Origin: Methanobacteriota archaeon
GTDB taxonomy: Archaea; Methanobacteriota; Methanobacteria; Methanobacteriales; Methanobacteriaceae
Direction: 5' to 3'
Assembly (NCBI GenBank): GCA_023411115.1
Contig: JAEYPF010000010.1
Span: forward strand, 481,830-545,829
DNA length: 64,000 bases
Shown here: piece by piece, positions 8,029-16,072 of the stretch
How positions within the stretch are numbered: the first letter of the stretch is position 1
Layout of the letters: each line of letters starts with the position of its first letter
The notes under the pieces: model-generated
Databases searched by the model: none
What the model was told of the DNA's origin: nothing
The model's input: only the letters and a program-made list of their open reading frames with translations
Position numbers and translations under genes: made by a program

Positions 8029-8760
8029 GTGATATTTGTAGAAGACAAGGCTTTGGTAGTTCCCGGAGATATTCTAGCAGATGAAGAATATCATACAGGA
8101 AGAGGAACGTTTAAAGAAGGTAACAATATATGTTCATCTCTTGTTGGTTTAGTTGCTATAAGGGATAAAAAGATAAGTGTAATCCCTTTACAGAGCAAAT
8201 ACATTCCAAAAAGGGGAGATGTGGTAATTGGTGAAGTTACCGATATAAGATTTTCAATGTGGAATTTAGACATTAACTCTCCATATTCCGGATTTTTACC
8301 CGCTTCAGACGTTTTTGGAAAAGAAAAAAGAGATTTGAACAAGGCATTTAATGTTGGCGATGTTTTATTTTTAAGAGTTGTTGACGTTGATGAAGTAAAA
8401 AAGGTAAAACTGGGTTTGAAAGGTAGAGGACTTGGTAAATTTAGAGGTGGAATTTTAATTTATATAACTCCAACCAAGGTACCACGGCTCATTGGTAAAA
8501 AAGGTTCTATGATTAACATGATAAAGGATGAAACAAAATGCGATATCATAGTTGGTCAAAATGGAGTGGTATGGGTTAAAGGCGAGCCTAAAATGGAAAG
8601 GGTCGCTGAAAAAGTTATTAATATGATAGAAGATCAGGCCCACACCTCTGGACTTACAGATAGAGTAAGAAATATGCTTTCTGAACTTCTTGGTAAAGAG
8701 ATAGAAGAAGAGGAAGAAGAAGTTGAAGAAGAAGTCCCTGAACCAGACATAAATGAATAA
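8029..8760 (+). CDS. rrp4: Exosome complex RNA-binding protein Rrp4
   Basis: A 243-residue cap subunit of the archaeal exosome that feeds RNA into the Rrp41/Rrp42 ring. It shows an N-terminal domain (VVPGDILADEEYHTGRGTF), an S1 domain (RGDVVIGEVTDIRFSMWNLDIN) and a KH-like domain (VPRLIGKKGSMINMIKDET). The start is GTG, chosen because AAAGGAGG at 8015-8022 sits 6 nt upstream. The C-terminus is a run of glutamates (EEEEEEVEEEVPEPD). It is followed after 6 nt by rrp41. Confidence 0.96.
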   Translation: MIFVEDKALVVPGDILADEEYHTGRGTFKEGNNICSSLVGLVAIRDKKISVIPLQSKYIPKRGDVVIGEVTDIRFSMWNLDINSPYSGFLPASDVFGKEKRDLNKAFNVGDVLFLRVVDVDEVKKVKLGLKGRGLGKFRGGILIYITPTKVPRLIGKKGSMINMIKDETKCDIIVGQNGVVWVKGEPKMERVAEKVINMIEDQAHTSGLTDRVRNMLSELLGKEIEEEEEEVEEEVPEPDINE

Positions 8761-8766
8761 ACAGGG

Positions 8767-9480
8767 GTGATTATTATCATAACAAACAATAGCAATAGGG
8801 CAGATGGAAGAGAATTCAATGAATTAAGGCCATTAAAAATAGAAGCAGGTGTTTTAGAAAGGGCAGATGGATCTGCATACCTTGAAATTGGAGGCAACAA
8901 AATACTTGCAGCTGTTTATGGTCCAAGAGAACTACATGTAAGGCGTATAATGAGGCCAGACATGGCAGTTATAAGATGTAGATATAATATGGCACCATTT
9001 TCTGTTGGAGAAAGAAAAAGGCCAGGGCCAGATAGAAGATCTGTTGAGATATCTAAAATAACTGCAGATGCACTGCGACCTGCAATATTTTTAGAAAAAT
9101 TCCCAAGATCAACCATTGACGTGTTTATAGAGGTTCTTGAAGCTGAAGGAGGTACAAGATGTGCAGGAATAACTGCAGCTTCCGTGGCTTTAGCAGATGC
9201 GGGAATACCTATGAAAGATTTAGTTACTTCATGTGCGGCTGGAAAAGCTAACGGTAATGTTATATTAGACCTCTCAGAAGATGAAGATAAAGACGGTGAG
9301 GCTGACGTGCCTATCGCCATAATGCCAAGATCAGGTGAAATTACACTTCTTCAATCAGATGGAAATCTAACACCTGATGAATTTAACCAAGCATTAGATC
9401 TTGCAATTGAAGGCTGTATGAAGATCAGTGAAGAACAGAAAAACGCCATTAAAAATAGGTATGGTGAGGAAAATGGTTAG
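8767..9480 (+). CDS. rrp41: Exosome complex catalytic subunit Rrp41
   Basis: A 237-residue RNase PH-type subunit carrying the phosphorolytic 3'-5' exonuclease active site of the exosome ring. Recognisable stretches are LKIEAGVLERADGSAYLEIG, the RNA-binding RCRYNMAPFS followed by GERKRPGPDRRSVEI, and EGGTRCAGITAASVALADAG. The start is unusual: GTG 8767 lies inside the GGGGTGA ribosome-site-like sequence (8764-8770), and the codons at normal spacing are ATT/ATC/ATA. I keep GTG. The 3' end overlaps rrp42 by 8 nt. Confidence 0.96.
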   Translation: MIIIITNNSNRADGREFNELRPLKIEAGVLERADGSAYLEIGGNKILAAVYGPRELHVRRIMRPDMAVIRCRYNMAPFSVGERKRPGPDRRSVEISKITADALRPAIFLEKFPRSTIDVFIEVLEAEGGTRCAGITAASVALADAGIPMKDLVTSCAAGKANGNVILDLSEDEDKDGEADVPIAIMPRSGEITLLQSDGNLTPDEFNQALDLAIEGCMKISEEQKNAIKNRYGEENG

Positions 9481-10270
9481 TATAGTTCCCGAAATTACAA
9501 GAAAAAGTATAACAGAACTTATTAAAAATGGAGAACGTGCAGATGGCAGGTCTCCTAATGATTACAGAGATATATCTCTTGAAGTGGGAGTAATTGATAA
9601 AGCTGAAGGATCTGCAAGGGTCAAAATAGGTAAAACACAAATCATGATTGGGGTAAAACCTCAAATTGGTGAACCTTTTGCTGATACACCAAATGTTGGC
9701 GTATTGATGACCAATTCAGAATTATTGCCAATGGCATCTCCAACATTTGAACCAGGACCTCCTGATGAAAGATCTGTAGAGCTTGCAAGAGTTACAGACC
9801 GCTGCTTAAGAGAAGCACCAATTTTAGATCTTGAAAAATTGTGCATTATACAAGGTGAAAAAGTATGGATGATATTTGTAGATCTCCATGTTTTAGATTA
9901 TGATGGTAATTTAATAGATGCTGCAGTTTTAGGAAGTGTTGCTGCTCTTATGAACACAAAGATACCAAATGCGACTGTTGAAGATGGTAAAATAGTCTTA
10001 GATGAAGAAAATTCAGTGGCATTACCTATAAAGGAAAAACCTTTAATGTGTACATTTGCAAAAATAGATGATGAACTCATTATTGATCCATCACTTGAAG
10101 AAGAAGATGTTATGGATACCAGAATCTCAATAGGGATGAAAGAAGACGGCAGCATCTGTGCAATGCAAAAAGGCGGAGAAGTGCCCCTTACAAAAGAAGA
10201 AATAATAAATGCAGTTAATACAACTACAGAAAAAACAAAAGAACTTAGAGAACATTTAAACAAATTATAG
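9473..10270 (+). CDS. rrp42: Exosome complex subunit Rrp42
   Basis: A 265-residue inactive RNase PH-fold partner of Rrp41; three Rrp41-Rrp42 dimers form the hexameric ring. It begins MVSIVPEITRKSITELIKNG, with ERADGRSPNDYRDISLEVGV and EPGPPDERSVELARV. ATG 9473 was chosen because GGTGAGG at 9464-9470 precedes it at short spacing; an upstream in-frame start at 9428 lies within rrp41. The overlap with rrp41 implies coupled translation and 1:1 output. Confidence 0.96.
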   Translation: MVSIVPEITRKSITELIKNGERADGRSPNDYRDISLEVGVIDKAEGSARVKIGKTQIMIGVKPQIGEPFADTPNVGVLMTNSELLPMASPTFEPGPPDERSVELARVTDRCLREAPILDLEKLCIIQGEKVWMIFVDLHVLDYDGNLIDAAVLGSVAALMNTKIPNATVEDGKIVLDEENSVALPIKEKPLMCTFAKIDDELIIDPSLEEEDVMDTRISIGMKEDGSICAMQKGGEVPLTKEEIINAVNTTTEKTKELREHLNKL

Positions 10271-10310
10271 TATTTGTTTTAAATACTTAAGATAACCGGA
10301 GAATGATAGA

Positions 10311-10580
10311 ATGGCAAGAACAAAGAAAGTCGGTATAACCGGAAGATTTGGTCCTAGATATGGAAGAAAAGCCAAAAGGACCGTTAAAGGTATAGAAGAA
10401 AAATTAAAACAAAAACATACATGTCCTCAATGTGATAGACCTTCTGTCAAAAGAGTAAGCGCAGGTATATGGAAATGTAGAAAATGCGATACTGTATTTA
10501 CAGGAGGAGCATACGTTCCACAAACTCCAATGGCTAAAACAGCTGCAAGGAACATCAAGAGGATAGTTGGAACTGAATAA
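10311..10580 (+). CDS. rpl37ae: 50S ribosomal protein L37Ae
   Basis: An 89-residue zinc-ribbon ribosomal protein, start MARTKKVGITGRFGPRYGRK. Four cysteines in CPQC...CRKC bind zinc. The length fits archaeal L37Ae (L43e). It sits between rrp42 and rpoP as in other Methanobacteriales. GGAG at 10298-10301 is the ribosome site. Confidence 0.97.
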   Translation: MARTKKVGITGRFGPRYGRKAKRTVKGIEEKLKQKHTCPQCDRPSVKRVSAGIWKCRKCDTVFTGGAYVPQTPMAKTAARNIKRIVGTE

Positions 10581-10595
10581 TTTTTTTGGAGTTGA

Positions 10596-10614
10596 GGAAA
10601 ATCTGTGATTTTCC
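10596..10614. repeat. Minihairpin, 8-bp stem with 3-nt loop
   Basis: GGAAAATC, loop TGT, GATTTTCC: a perfect stem in the short spacer between rpl37ae and rpoP. It belongs to the same class as the arrays at 38.4 and 57.6 kb. It could be an RNA processing or attenuating hairpin. Confidence 0.7.
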
Positions 10615-10653
10615 AAACACAAAAATATAAAAAATATTTTGGAGGTATCTAGT

Positions 10654-10785
10654 TTGTACAAATGTGCAAAATGCGGTACTTTAGTTGACCTTAAAGGATA
10701 CACTGAAGCAAAATGTCCAAAATGCAGATATAGGATCCTTTTTAAAGAAATTCCACCTGTTAAAAGGGACATAAGCGCGAGATAA
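10654..10785 (+). CDS. rpoP: DNA-directed RNA polymerase subunit P
   Basis: A 43-residue zinc-ribbon protein reading MYKCAKCGTLVDLKGYTEAK, then CPKCRYRILFKEIPPVKRD and ISAR. The pattern CAKC(x13)CPKC and the IPPVKRDISAR tail identify RpoP (Rpb12), which stabilises the RpoB/RpoD-RpoL-RpoN platform. It starts with TTG, supported by GGAGGT at 10641-10646, 7 nt upstream. Position between rpl37ae and the Brix gene is conserved. Confidence 0.93.
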   Translation: MYKCAKCGTLVDLKGYTEAKCPKCRYRILFKEIPPVKRDISAR

Positions 10786-10802
10786 ATTAAAAAGAGTTTT
10801 AA

Positions 10803-11282
10803 ATGCTGATAACAACATCAAGGAAACCATCCGGTAGGACTAGGTCATTTTGCCAGAGCATGGCTCATGTTTTAAATGCAAAATATGTAAACAGAGGCAA
10901 AATGAGCTTCCGTGATGTTTTAATTAAAGCAACATCATTAGGATTTCAAAAAATAGCAATAGTTTCTCAAATAAAAGGAAATCCAAGCAAAATTGAAATA
11001 TATGATGAAAATGGTGAAATGCTGTTGTTTTTAAAGATAACAGTATCGCTTTTAAATTTAAAAGGCAAAGTAAATTCAGATGCCCTCAGCATGCGATGTG
11101 ACATAGAAGAACTAAAAAAGCCCCTTATTGATATCATGAATATCCACGAAGGAAATTCAAACAGGAATCTCATCTGGGTCAAAGAGGGAGAAGGGGAAAA
11201 TAAAGCTATATTAGAGTTTTATGATAAAGACGGCTCAATTAGAGACCCTCGAATTTACATTAAACGCTGGAGATTTAAATGA
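10803..11282 (+). CDS. Brix domain protein (Imp4-like ribosome biogenesis factor)
   Basis: A 159-residue single-domain Brix/Imp4 family protein. It opens MLITTSRKPSGRTRSFCQSM, as archaeal Brix proteins do, and ends DGSIRDPRIYIKRWRFK. Eukaryotic relatives bind pre-rRNA in small- and large-subunit processing; the archaeal protein is presumed to act in rRNA folding or processing. The stop codon overlaps the next start in an ATGA, so it is coupled to pcc1. Confidence 0.88.
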   Translation: MLITTSRKPSGRTRSFCQSMAHVLNAKYVNRGKMSFRDVLIKATSLGFQKIAIVSQIKGNPSKIEIYDENGEMLLFLKITVSLLNLKGKVNSDALSMRCDIEELKKPLIDIMNIHEGNSNRNLIWVKEGEGENKAILEFYDKDGSIRDPRIYIKRWRFK

Positions 11283-11542
11283 ATGTTCCAGAACACGCGA
11301 AAGCAGAATTTAAAATTAAATTCGAAAATTTGCATGATGCAGAAGTGGTTTTAAAGTCAATTGAACCGGAAATTCAAACTGCACCGTCTGAGAGATCATC
11401 TGTTAAAGTGGATTTAGATGGAAAAACTTTAAAATTAATAATTGATGCTGAAGACACTCCTTCTCTTCGTGCATCTGTTAATTCATATCTTAGATGGATA
11501 ATACTGTCCTGTGAGGTCAATTCATTAACAGGTAACCATTAA
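11279..11542 (+). CDS. pcc1: KEOPS complex subunit Pcc1
   Basis: An 87-residue Pcc1-type dimerisation protein of the KEOPS complex, which makes the t6A37 modification of ANN-decoding tRNAs with Kae1, Bud32 and Cgi121. The ending DTPSLRASVNSYLRWI is the characteristic C-terminal helix. The ATG overlaps the Brix stop by 4 nt. The other KEOPS genes are not in the window. Confidence 0.85.
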   Translation: MNVPEHAKAEFKIKFENLHDAEVVLKSIEPEIQTAPSERSSVKVDLDGKTLKLIIDAEDTPSLRASVNSYLRWIILSCEVNSLTGNH

Positions 11543-11590
11543 GATAGTTAAATAATAAAAATTATAATAAATTTTTTAGAGGTGATTTAT

Positions 11591-11941
11591 ATGGAACTTC
11601 CTCAAAATGTACAACATCAATTAGCTCAATTCCAGCAGGTACAGCAACAGGCTCAGGCAATTTCAATGCAAAAACAAAGTGTAGATTTACAGTTGAAAGA
11701 AACCAAAAAGGCACTTGAAGAATTAGAAAAACTTGAAGAAGATGCTGATGTTTATAAAACTGCAGGAACTTTACTTATAAAAGTGAAAAAAGATGAAATG
11801 ACTAAAGAACTTGAAGATAAAGTAGAAACACTGGAACTTCGTGAAAAAACTGTCAAAAGACAGGAAGAGCGAATCATGAAGAGACTTCAAGAAATGCAGT
11901 CATCCATTCAAGATGCAATGAAAGGAACTGGAATGCAGTAG
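11591..11941 (+). CDS. pfdB: Prefoldin subunit beta
   Basis: A 116-residue coiled-coil subunit of the hexameric prefoldin that hands unfolded proteins to the thermosome. It begins MELPQNVQHQLAQFQQVQQQ, contains the beta-hairpin segment YKTAGTLLIKVKKDEM and two long helices. ATG 11591 was chosen because AGAGGTGA (11578-11585) sits 5 nt upstream; an in-frame GTG at 11582 is part of that ribosome site. Confidence 0.95.
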   Translation: MELPQNVQHQLAQFQQVQQQAQAISMQKQSVDLQLKETKKALEELEKLEEDADVYKTAGTLLIKVKKDEMTKELEDKVETLELREKTVKRQEERIMKRLQEMQSSIQDAMKGTGMQ

Positions 11942-11952
11942 AGGTCAGTCTG

Positions 11953-12210
11953 TTGAAAAAATTAACTGATGAAGACCTTGATAAAATCTCAGAAATGGCA
12001 GTATCAGCAGCTCAAGATTTCATTTTTTCTAAAGTTTCTAAAAAAGAGATTATTAACATTGATATCAATGTAGAGCTTAATTACAATGATGGTCTGGATG
12101 TAAATGTTGCAGTTGACATCCTATTTGATGATCTTTCCTCTGCAGATACAAAAATTGCAGATGAAGCGGCTGATCATGCTCTTTTAGAGATTGAAAAGTT
12201 TTTAGATTAA
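11953..12210 (+). CDS. DUF3194 family protein
   Basis: An 85-residue acidic protein beginning MKKLTDEDLDKISEMAVSAA and containing a beta-strand core INIDINVELNYNDGLDVNVA. It resembles the small methanogen family (DUF3194 as I recall) that follows prefoldin beta. It starts with TTG after GAGGT at 11941-11945. It is the last gene of the psmA-side cluster. Function is unknown; a role linked to prefoldin is suggested only by context. Confidence 0.75.
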   Translation: MKKLTDEDLDKISEMAVSAAQDFIFSKVSKKEIINIDINVELNYNDGLDVNVAVDILFDDLSSADTKIADEAADHALLEIEKFLD

Positions 12211-12452
12211 ACTTTATCTCATTCTCTTTTAACATTAAAATTAGAGATTTTGCCAAATAAAATTCATGGAATGTCACAGTTTTTGGATTAATCTCTAACC
12301 TTGTTTTAAAATTTAATAAAACTAAATTACTTTATTCATTTTTTGCAATCATAGAAATTATTAAATACAAAGAAAACCAATTTTATAATAGTAATAAAAA
12401 AATTATAATTAGTATTAAACAATACTTTTATTATTTACCAAGCCCCTCCTTT

Positions 12453-12563
12453 AACTCCAATAAATTTAGGGATCTAAATACCATTAGATCCCTAAATGGA
12501 GTTGTAAACTCCTGCAGGGCATCTAACTCAAAAATATTCTCGCTCAAAATTATAGATGCCCTG
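12453..12563. ncRNA. Candidate structured RNA: two adjacent strong hairpins
   Basis: Hairpin 1: ATTTAGGGATCTAA (12464-12477), loop ATACCA, and its exact complement at 12484-12497, extended by AACTCC/GGAGTT (12453-12458/12498-12503) across a 5-nt bulge, 20 bp in all. Hairpin 2: CAGGGCATCTA (12515-12525) and its complement (12553-12563) with a 27-nt loop. The two stems share an AGGG(C)ATCTA core. A C/T-rich stretch CCCCTCC at 12444-12450 precedes them. The 583-bp gap around them has no protein gene. RNA status is inference; the strand is not determined. Confidence 0.5.
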
Positions 12564-12793
12564 TTGCCTGGATTAAAGTTATTTTTTCAAATATTAATGA
12601 ATTTATTCTAAACTGGTATTGTATCAATTAGTTTAAAACTCAGTTATGAGAAGTCTAAGTATAATCACTAATTTTAGTTTCAATAATACTGAAAAAGTTT
12701 AAATCTATTCTAAATTTACCTTTTTGTTACCTCAAATTATAATTATTAATTTGAGCCATAGATCAAGATAGAATTTAGACGGAATGTGCACAT

Positions 12794-13477
12794 ATGATAA
12801 TACCAGTTTTAGATATTAAAAACAGGATAGCAGTAAGTGGAAAATCAGGTAAAAGAGAAACCTATAAACCCCTTGAAACAGTATTCCATAAATCATCTTC
12901 ACCAGAGACAATTGCAAAATCTTTAAAAGATACAGGGGCAATTAGAATGTATATTGCGGATTTAGATTCAATAGAAAATGGGAAATCCAATTTTGATATA
13001 ATCCAGAAAGTAAATAAAACCATTTCAGTAATGCTGGATTCTGGTGCAGGCAATCTTTCTGATGTTAAAAAGGCACTCAAAGTAGCTGATAAAGTTATTA
13101 TTGCAACAGAAACCCTTAAAGACATGAATGACCTCTTCATTATATTCCATAATTTTGATAAAAACAGATTAATTATAAGCATTGACATAAAAGAAGGCAA
13201 AATATTTAGCAAATATTTAAATATCATGTTAGAAGATTTCATAGACAAAATAAAAGAATTAAAACCACCAGAAGTCATATTACTCGATATTTCAAAGGTT
13301 GGAACAGAATCAGGTGTCAATGAAGAACTCATAAAAAAATTCTTGAAACTCCAATCATCCTTAATTATAGGGGGCGGAATAACTCCTAATGACATTGAAA
13401 AACTGGAAAAACTCGGAATAAACAAATTTTTAGTGGGTTCTGCGTTACACAGCGGTAGAATGTCTCTAAAAATGTAA
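12794..13477 (+). CDS. HisA-related TIM-barrel protein (COG1411-like)
   Basis: A 227-residue TIM-barrel protein related to HisA/HisF. It starts MIIPVLDIKNRIAVSGKSGK; strand ends IYIADLDSIE, VMLDSGAG, LIISIDIKEGK, and the phosphate-binding LIIGGGITPNDIEKL with FLVGSALHSG are visible. It resembles the uncharacterised 'HisA-related' group of methanogens rather than true HisA, which usually has a longer loop set. The substrate is probably a phosphorylated sugar or amine, by fold only. It is followed 23 bp later by a PfkB-family kinase, suggesting a joint pathway. Confidence 0.8.
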   Translation: MIIPVLDIKNRIAVSGKSGKRETYKPLETVFHKSSSPETIAKSLKDTGAIRMYIADLDSIENGKSNFDIIQKVNKTISVMLDSGAGNLSDVKKALKVADKVIIATETLKDMNDLFIIFHNFDKNRLIISIDIKEGKIFSKYLNIMLEDFIDKIKELKPPEVILLDISKVGTESGVNEELIKKFLKLQSSLIIGGGITPNDIEKLEKLGINKFLVGSALHSGRMSLKM

Positions 13478-13500
13478 TTTTAAATTTATCAGGTAAAAAA

Positions 13501-14409
13501 ATGTCAGATATAACACTAATTGGGCCTATAACAAAAGATATCATTATAAAAAATAATTCAACCTATAAATCTGTAGGCGGGGCTGTTTATTATCAATCCA
13601 GTGTCCTGGATCACCTGAAAATAAACACAGAAGTCATAATAACACTTGCAAAAAAGGATATAGAATTGCTGAAGGCATTTTCAAAGAACATAAAAATATT
13701 TCCTGTATTTACTGGTGGAACAATAAAATTTCATAATATCTATCCAGATAGCAATCCCAATCATAGAATACAAAAGGCCAGTATGTTCTGTAATCCAATA
13801 GAAGTTAATAATATCGCCTCTTTGGATTTAAATACAAATGCAATACTTTTAGGACCTCTATGTCCCTATGATATTCCTCTTGAAACCATCGAATATTTAT
13901 CTAAACTTAAAATTCCAATATATTTAGGTGCACAAGGATATTTAAGGCATTTAAAAGGAGATAAAATTGTTTTAAAGCCATGGGATAACTTTCAAGAATT
14001 TCTGAAATTTGTAAAAATTCTATTTATGGATGAAAATGAAGCAAAAACAATTTTAGGTGCACAACTTCCCCTAAACGAAGTTGCAAAAATATTATCCTCA
14101 TTTGGTCCAGAAGAGGTGATTATAACACAGGGAAGTAACGGATCTTTAATTTACTCTAAAAAACTAGATGAAACATATAAAATCCCTGCATTTCCCCCAA
14201 AAAAGACAGAAGATCCTACAGGTCTTGGCGACACATACATGGCAGCATATGCTGCAAGGAAACTCGAGATAGAAGACCCTCAAAAGTGCGGAATATTTGC
14301 TGCAGCAGCATCAGTTATAAAACTTGAAAATAAAGGTGCATTTAGCGGAAGTAAAAAATTAATTAAAGAAAGATGCAAATCAGAAATAAATTTAATGGAT
14401 AGATTCTAA
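13501..14409 (+). CDS. PfkB-family sugar/nucleoside kinase
   Basis: A 302-residue ribokinase-fold protein. The N-terminal MSDITLIGPITKDIIIKN with GGAVYYQSS is the substrate-binding part. The C-terminal ATP/anion-hole motif reads DPTGLGDTYMAAYAAR, matching the PfkB signature with the catalytic Asp in GLGD. The exact substrate cannot be read. It is probably cotranscribed with the HisA-like gene. Confidence 0.87.
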   Translation: MSDITLIGPITKDIIIKNNSTYKSVGGAVYYQSSVLDHLKINTEVIITLAKKDIELLKAFSKNIKIFPVFTGGTIKFHNIYPDSNPNHRIQKASMFCNPIEVNNIASLDLNTNAILLGPLCPYDIPLETIEYLSKLKIPIYLGAQGYLRHLKGDKIVLKPWDNFQEFLKFVKILFMDENEAKTILGAQLPLNEVAKILSSFGPEEVIITQGSNGSLIYSKKLDETYKIPAFPPKKTEDPTGLGDTYMAAYAARKLEIEDPQKCGIFAAAASVIKLENKGAFSGSKKLIKERCKSEINLMDRF

Positions 14410-14485
14410 GAGTAACTCTTCACTAATCGTAATTTTAATTGAATTTGCTTGAAAATTTGCAGTTTAATCTATACTGTAAATAAAC

Positions 14486-14671
14486 CTACACCCCTATAAT
14501 AAAAGGCAGGATCAAGAAGGGTAAAATTCCCGCAGCAAAGAAAAGTCCTATTCCACCGAGTGTATATTCCATTTTCTTATCCATTATACCAGATGCAATA
14601 AGCAATACAGCTGCAAATGCGAGTAATGGTGGAAGTATATGAGAGTATAGTAAATAAAAAGTTTCTGCCAT
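14486..14671 (-). CDS. Small membrane protein of unknown function
   Basis: A 61-residue protein with two or three hydrophobic helices (LLAFAAVLLIASGIM and GGIGLFFAAGILPFLILPFIIG). The ATG is preceded by GGTGG 4 nt upstream (minus strand), which supports it as a true gene. It lies downstream of, and on the same strand as, the sortase-like gene, separated by the tandem repeat. I do not recognise a family. Confidence 0.65.
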   Translation of the reverse strand: MAETFYLLYSHILPPLLAFAAVLLIASGIMDKKMEYTLGGIGLFFAAGILPFLILPFIIGV

Positions 14672-14750
14672 TAAACCACCTATTGTAATTCAAAGTAATT
14701 ATTTTCTTTTTAATATTCTTTGTTCAATACTAGATTTAAAGTTTTTCAAT

Positions 14751-14900
14751 TAGCCCAAAGACTCCACTTAGCCTAAAGGCTTACACTGAATTCAGTTTAG
14801 CCTATAAAGGCTCTACTGAAATAAAAATTTCAGCTTAGCCTATAAAGGCTCCACTGAAATAAAAAATTTCAGCTTAGCCTATAAAGGCTCCACTGAAACA
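14751..14900. repeat. Tandem 38-39-bp repeats overlapping the 3' end of the sortase gene
   Basis: Units beginning TTAGCC occur at 14769, 14797, 14835 and 14874 (spacings 28, 38, 39), with a degenerate start at 14751. Each full unit contains AGCCTATAAAGGCT (5-bp arms) and a CTGAAAT...ATTTCAG hairpin. The last unit supplies the final codons and stop of the sortase gene, so the array looks like repeated copies of that gene's tail. The hairpins could end transcription from both sides. There are no unique spacers, so this is not CRISPR. Confidence 0.85.
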
Positions 14901-15847
14901 AGTTTACTGTGAACGATGTATGCTGCCCTTGAATATCCCGGAGGCCAGCAGGTTATTAACCATAATTCCGGTACGCTGCTTGACTGATAACCAAGTGAAA
15001 CACCCTTAGCACCCCACCTTATGTCATCTCCATTTGACACAACCTGATATGTGTATTTTTTCTGTGTTAGGTAATCTTTAACTATCAATGGATCTCCAAC
15101 TTTTAATTGAGTTAATCCTGCAAATGGAGCAGAATGTGTTGTATGGTGGCCCATTAAAGCCATCTGTCCATTCTCTCCAGGGTAATAACTGGTTGAAACA
15201 TGGTATACCGCAGGATCATTTACTGAATGCGATGTTATAGGCCAATCTCCACCAATTGTCGGCATTATAAGTTCTGCCCATCCAGTGCTCTTAGTTGGAT
15301 TATTTTCAGTACTGTTTATCTTTATACTGCTAACTATTGTAGTTAATGCATCTCCATTTCCTGCCGCGCTGACATCAAATCCAGAACTGTCTGTTTTGAT
15401 TTCACCAGGACTTGTGTAAATTATACCATAAAGTGCATTATTTTTCTCGAACCAGACTTCTTTTCGCTGCTGCGGACCGTTGTTTCCCTGCAAGTTATAA
15501 TCATATTCATAACCGTTAGAACCATTTATAGTGATATTTTTACTTGAAACTAGCTGAAAATTTTTATCAACTGTTCCAACACCATTTAGCTGTACATGAT
15601 CCACTAAATTATAACCTGGCGGTAGAGAATGCTTAATGACTGTAATATTTATTCCAGAATCATCTGAAAAAGACGCTATACTTGATCCTGTTCCATTGGT
15701 TACATTCAAATTCCCAGGATAATTGAAAGAAATTTCTCCATTGTCGAAATATTTGGCCTGTAATCCGCCCCCGCCTTTATATTGTGAATCTACTGCAAAA
15801 ATAATAATGATTAAAAAAGCCAGTACCAATATTAAATACTTATTCAA
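14879..15847 (-). CDS. PsbP-like domain plus sortase-domain surface protein
   Basis: A 322-residue protein with an N-terminal membrane anchor (YLILVLAFLIIIIFAV), a PsbP-like beta domain (about 35-175; FNYPGNLNV, VWFEKNNALYGIIYTSP), and a C-terminal sortase-like domain. The latter shows the His region ALMGHHTTHSAPFAGL (near residue 233), the Cys in LWLITCWPPG (about 300) and an Arg a few residues on (SRAAY), a complete His-Cys-Arg set. Sortases join proteins to cell walls in bacteria; archaeal substrates are little known. The stop lies in a tandem repeat. The PsbP-like call is less certain than the sortase call. Confidence 0.82.
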   Translation of the reverse strand: MNKYLILVLAFLIIIIFAVDSQYKGGGGLQAKYFDNGEISFNYPGNLNVTNGTGSSIASFSDDSGINITVIKHSLPPGYNLVDHVQLNGVGTVDKNFQLVSSKNITINGSNGYEYDYNLQGNNGPQQRKEVWFEKNNALYGIIYTSPGEIKTDSSGFDVSAAGNGDALTTIVSSIKINSTENNPTKSTGWAELIMPTIGGDWPITSHSVNDPAVYHVSTSYYPGENGQMALMGHHTTHSAPFAGLTQLKVGDPLIVKDYLTQKKYTYQVVSNGDDIRWGAKGVSLGYQSSSVPELWLITCWPPGYSRAAYIVHSKLVSVEPL

Positions 15848-15984
15848 TTATTACTCTCCCCTATCTTTTTGATACTTGTAATGTTTATTTTTTGACTGTC
15901 ATCACTTATTAAAGTTGTTATAAGTAATAAGTAATATTAAATTTTTAGAATAAATTCATAATCTCAGAAAATCATATTCCAAAG

Positions 15985-16013
15985 ATAATCTACCCCGTAG
16001 ATTATTTATAAAA
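15985..16013 (+). promoter_or_regulatory. Palindrome next to the exonuclease III TATA box
   Basis: ATAATCTAC (15985-15993), spacer CCC, GTAGATTAT (15997-16005) is a perfect inverted repeat that runs straight into TTTATAAAA (16005-16013), a good TATA box about 60 nt before the exonuclease gene. Its position over the BRE/TATA suggests a repressor or activator site. The gap also separates two divergent genes, so it could act on the sortase side too. Confidence 0.5.
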
Positions 16014-16072
16014 CATTATTAAAATATTTTACATCTAAAAATTAACATTTAAAGAATACAGGAATGAACAAC

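Noticed and set aside
14751..14900. CRISPR array
   Set aside because: The units are contiguous repeats without unique spacers and coincide with a gene end.
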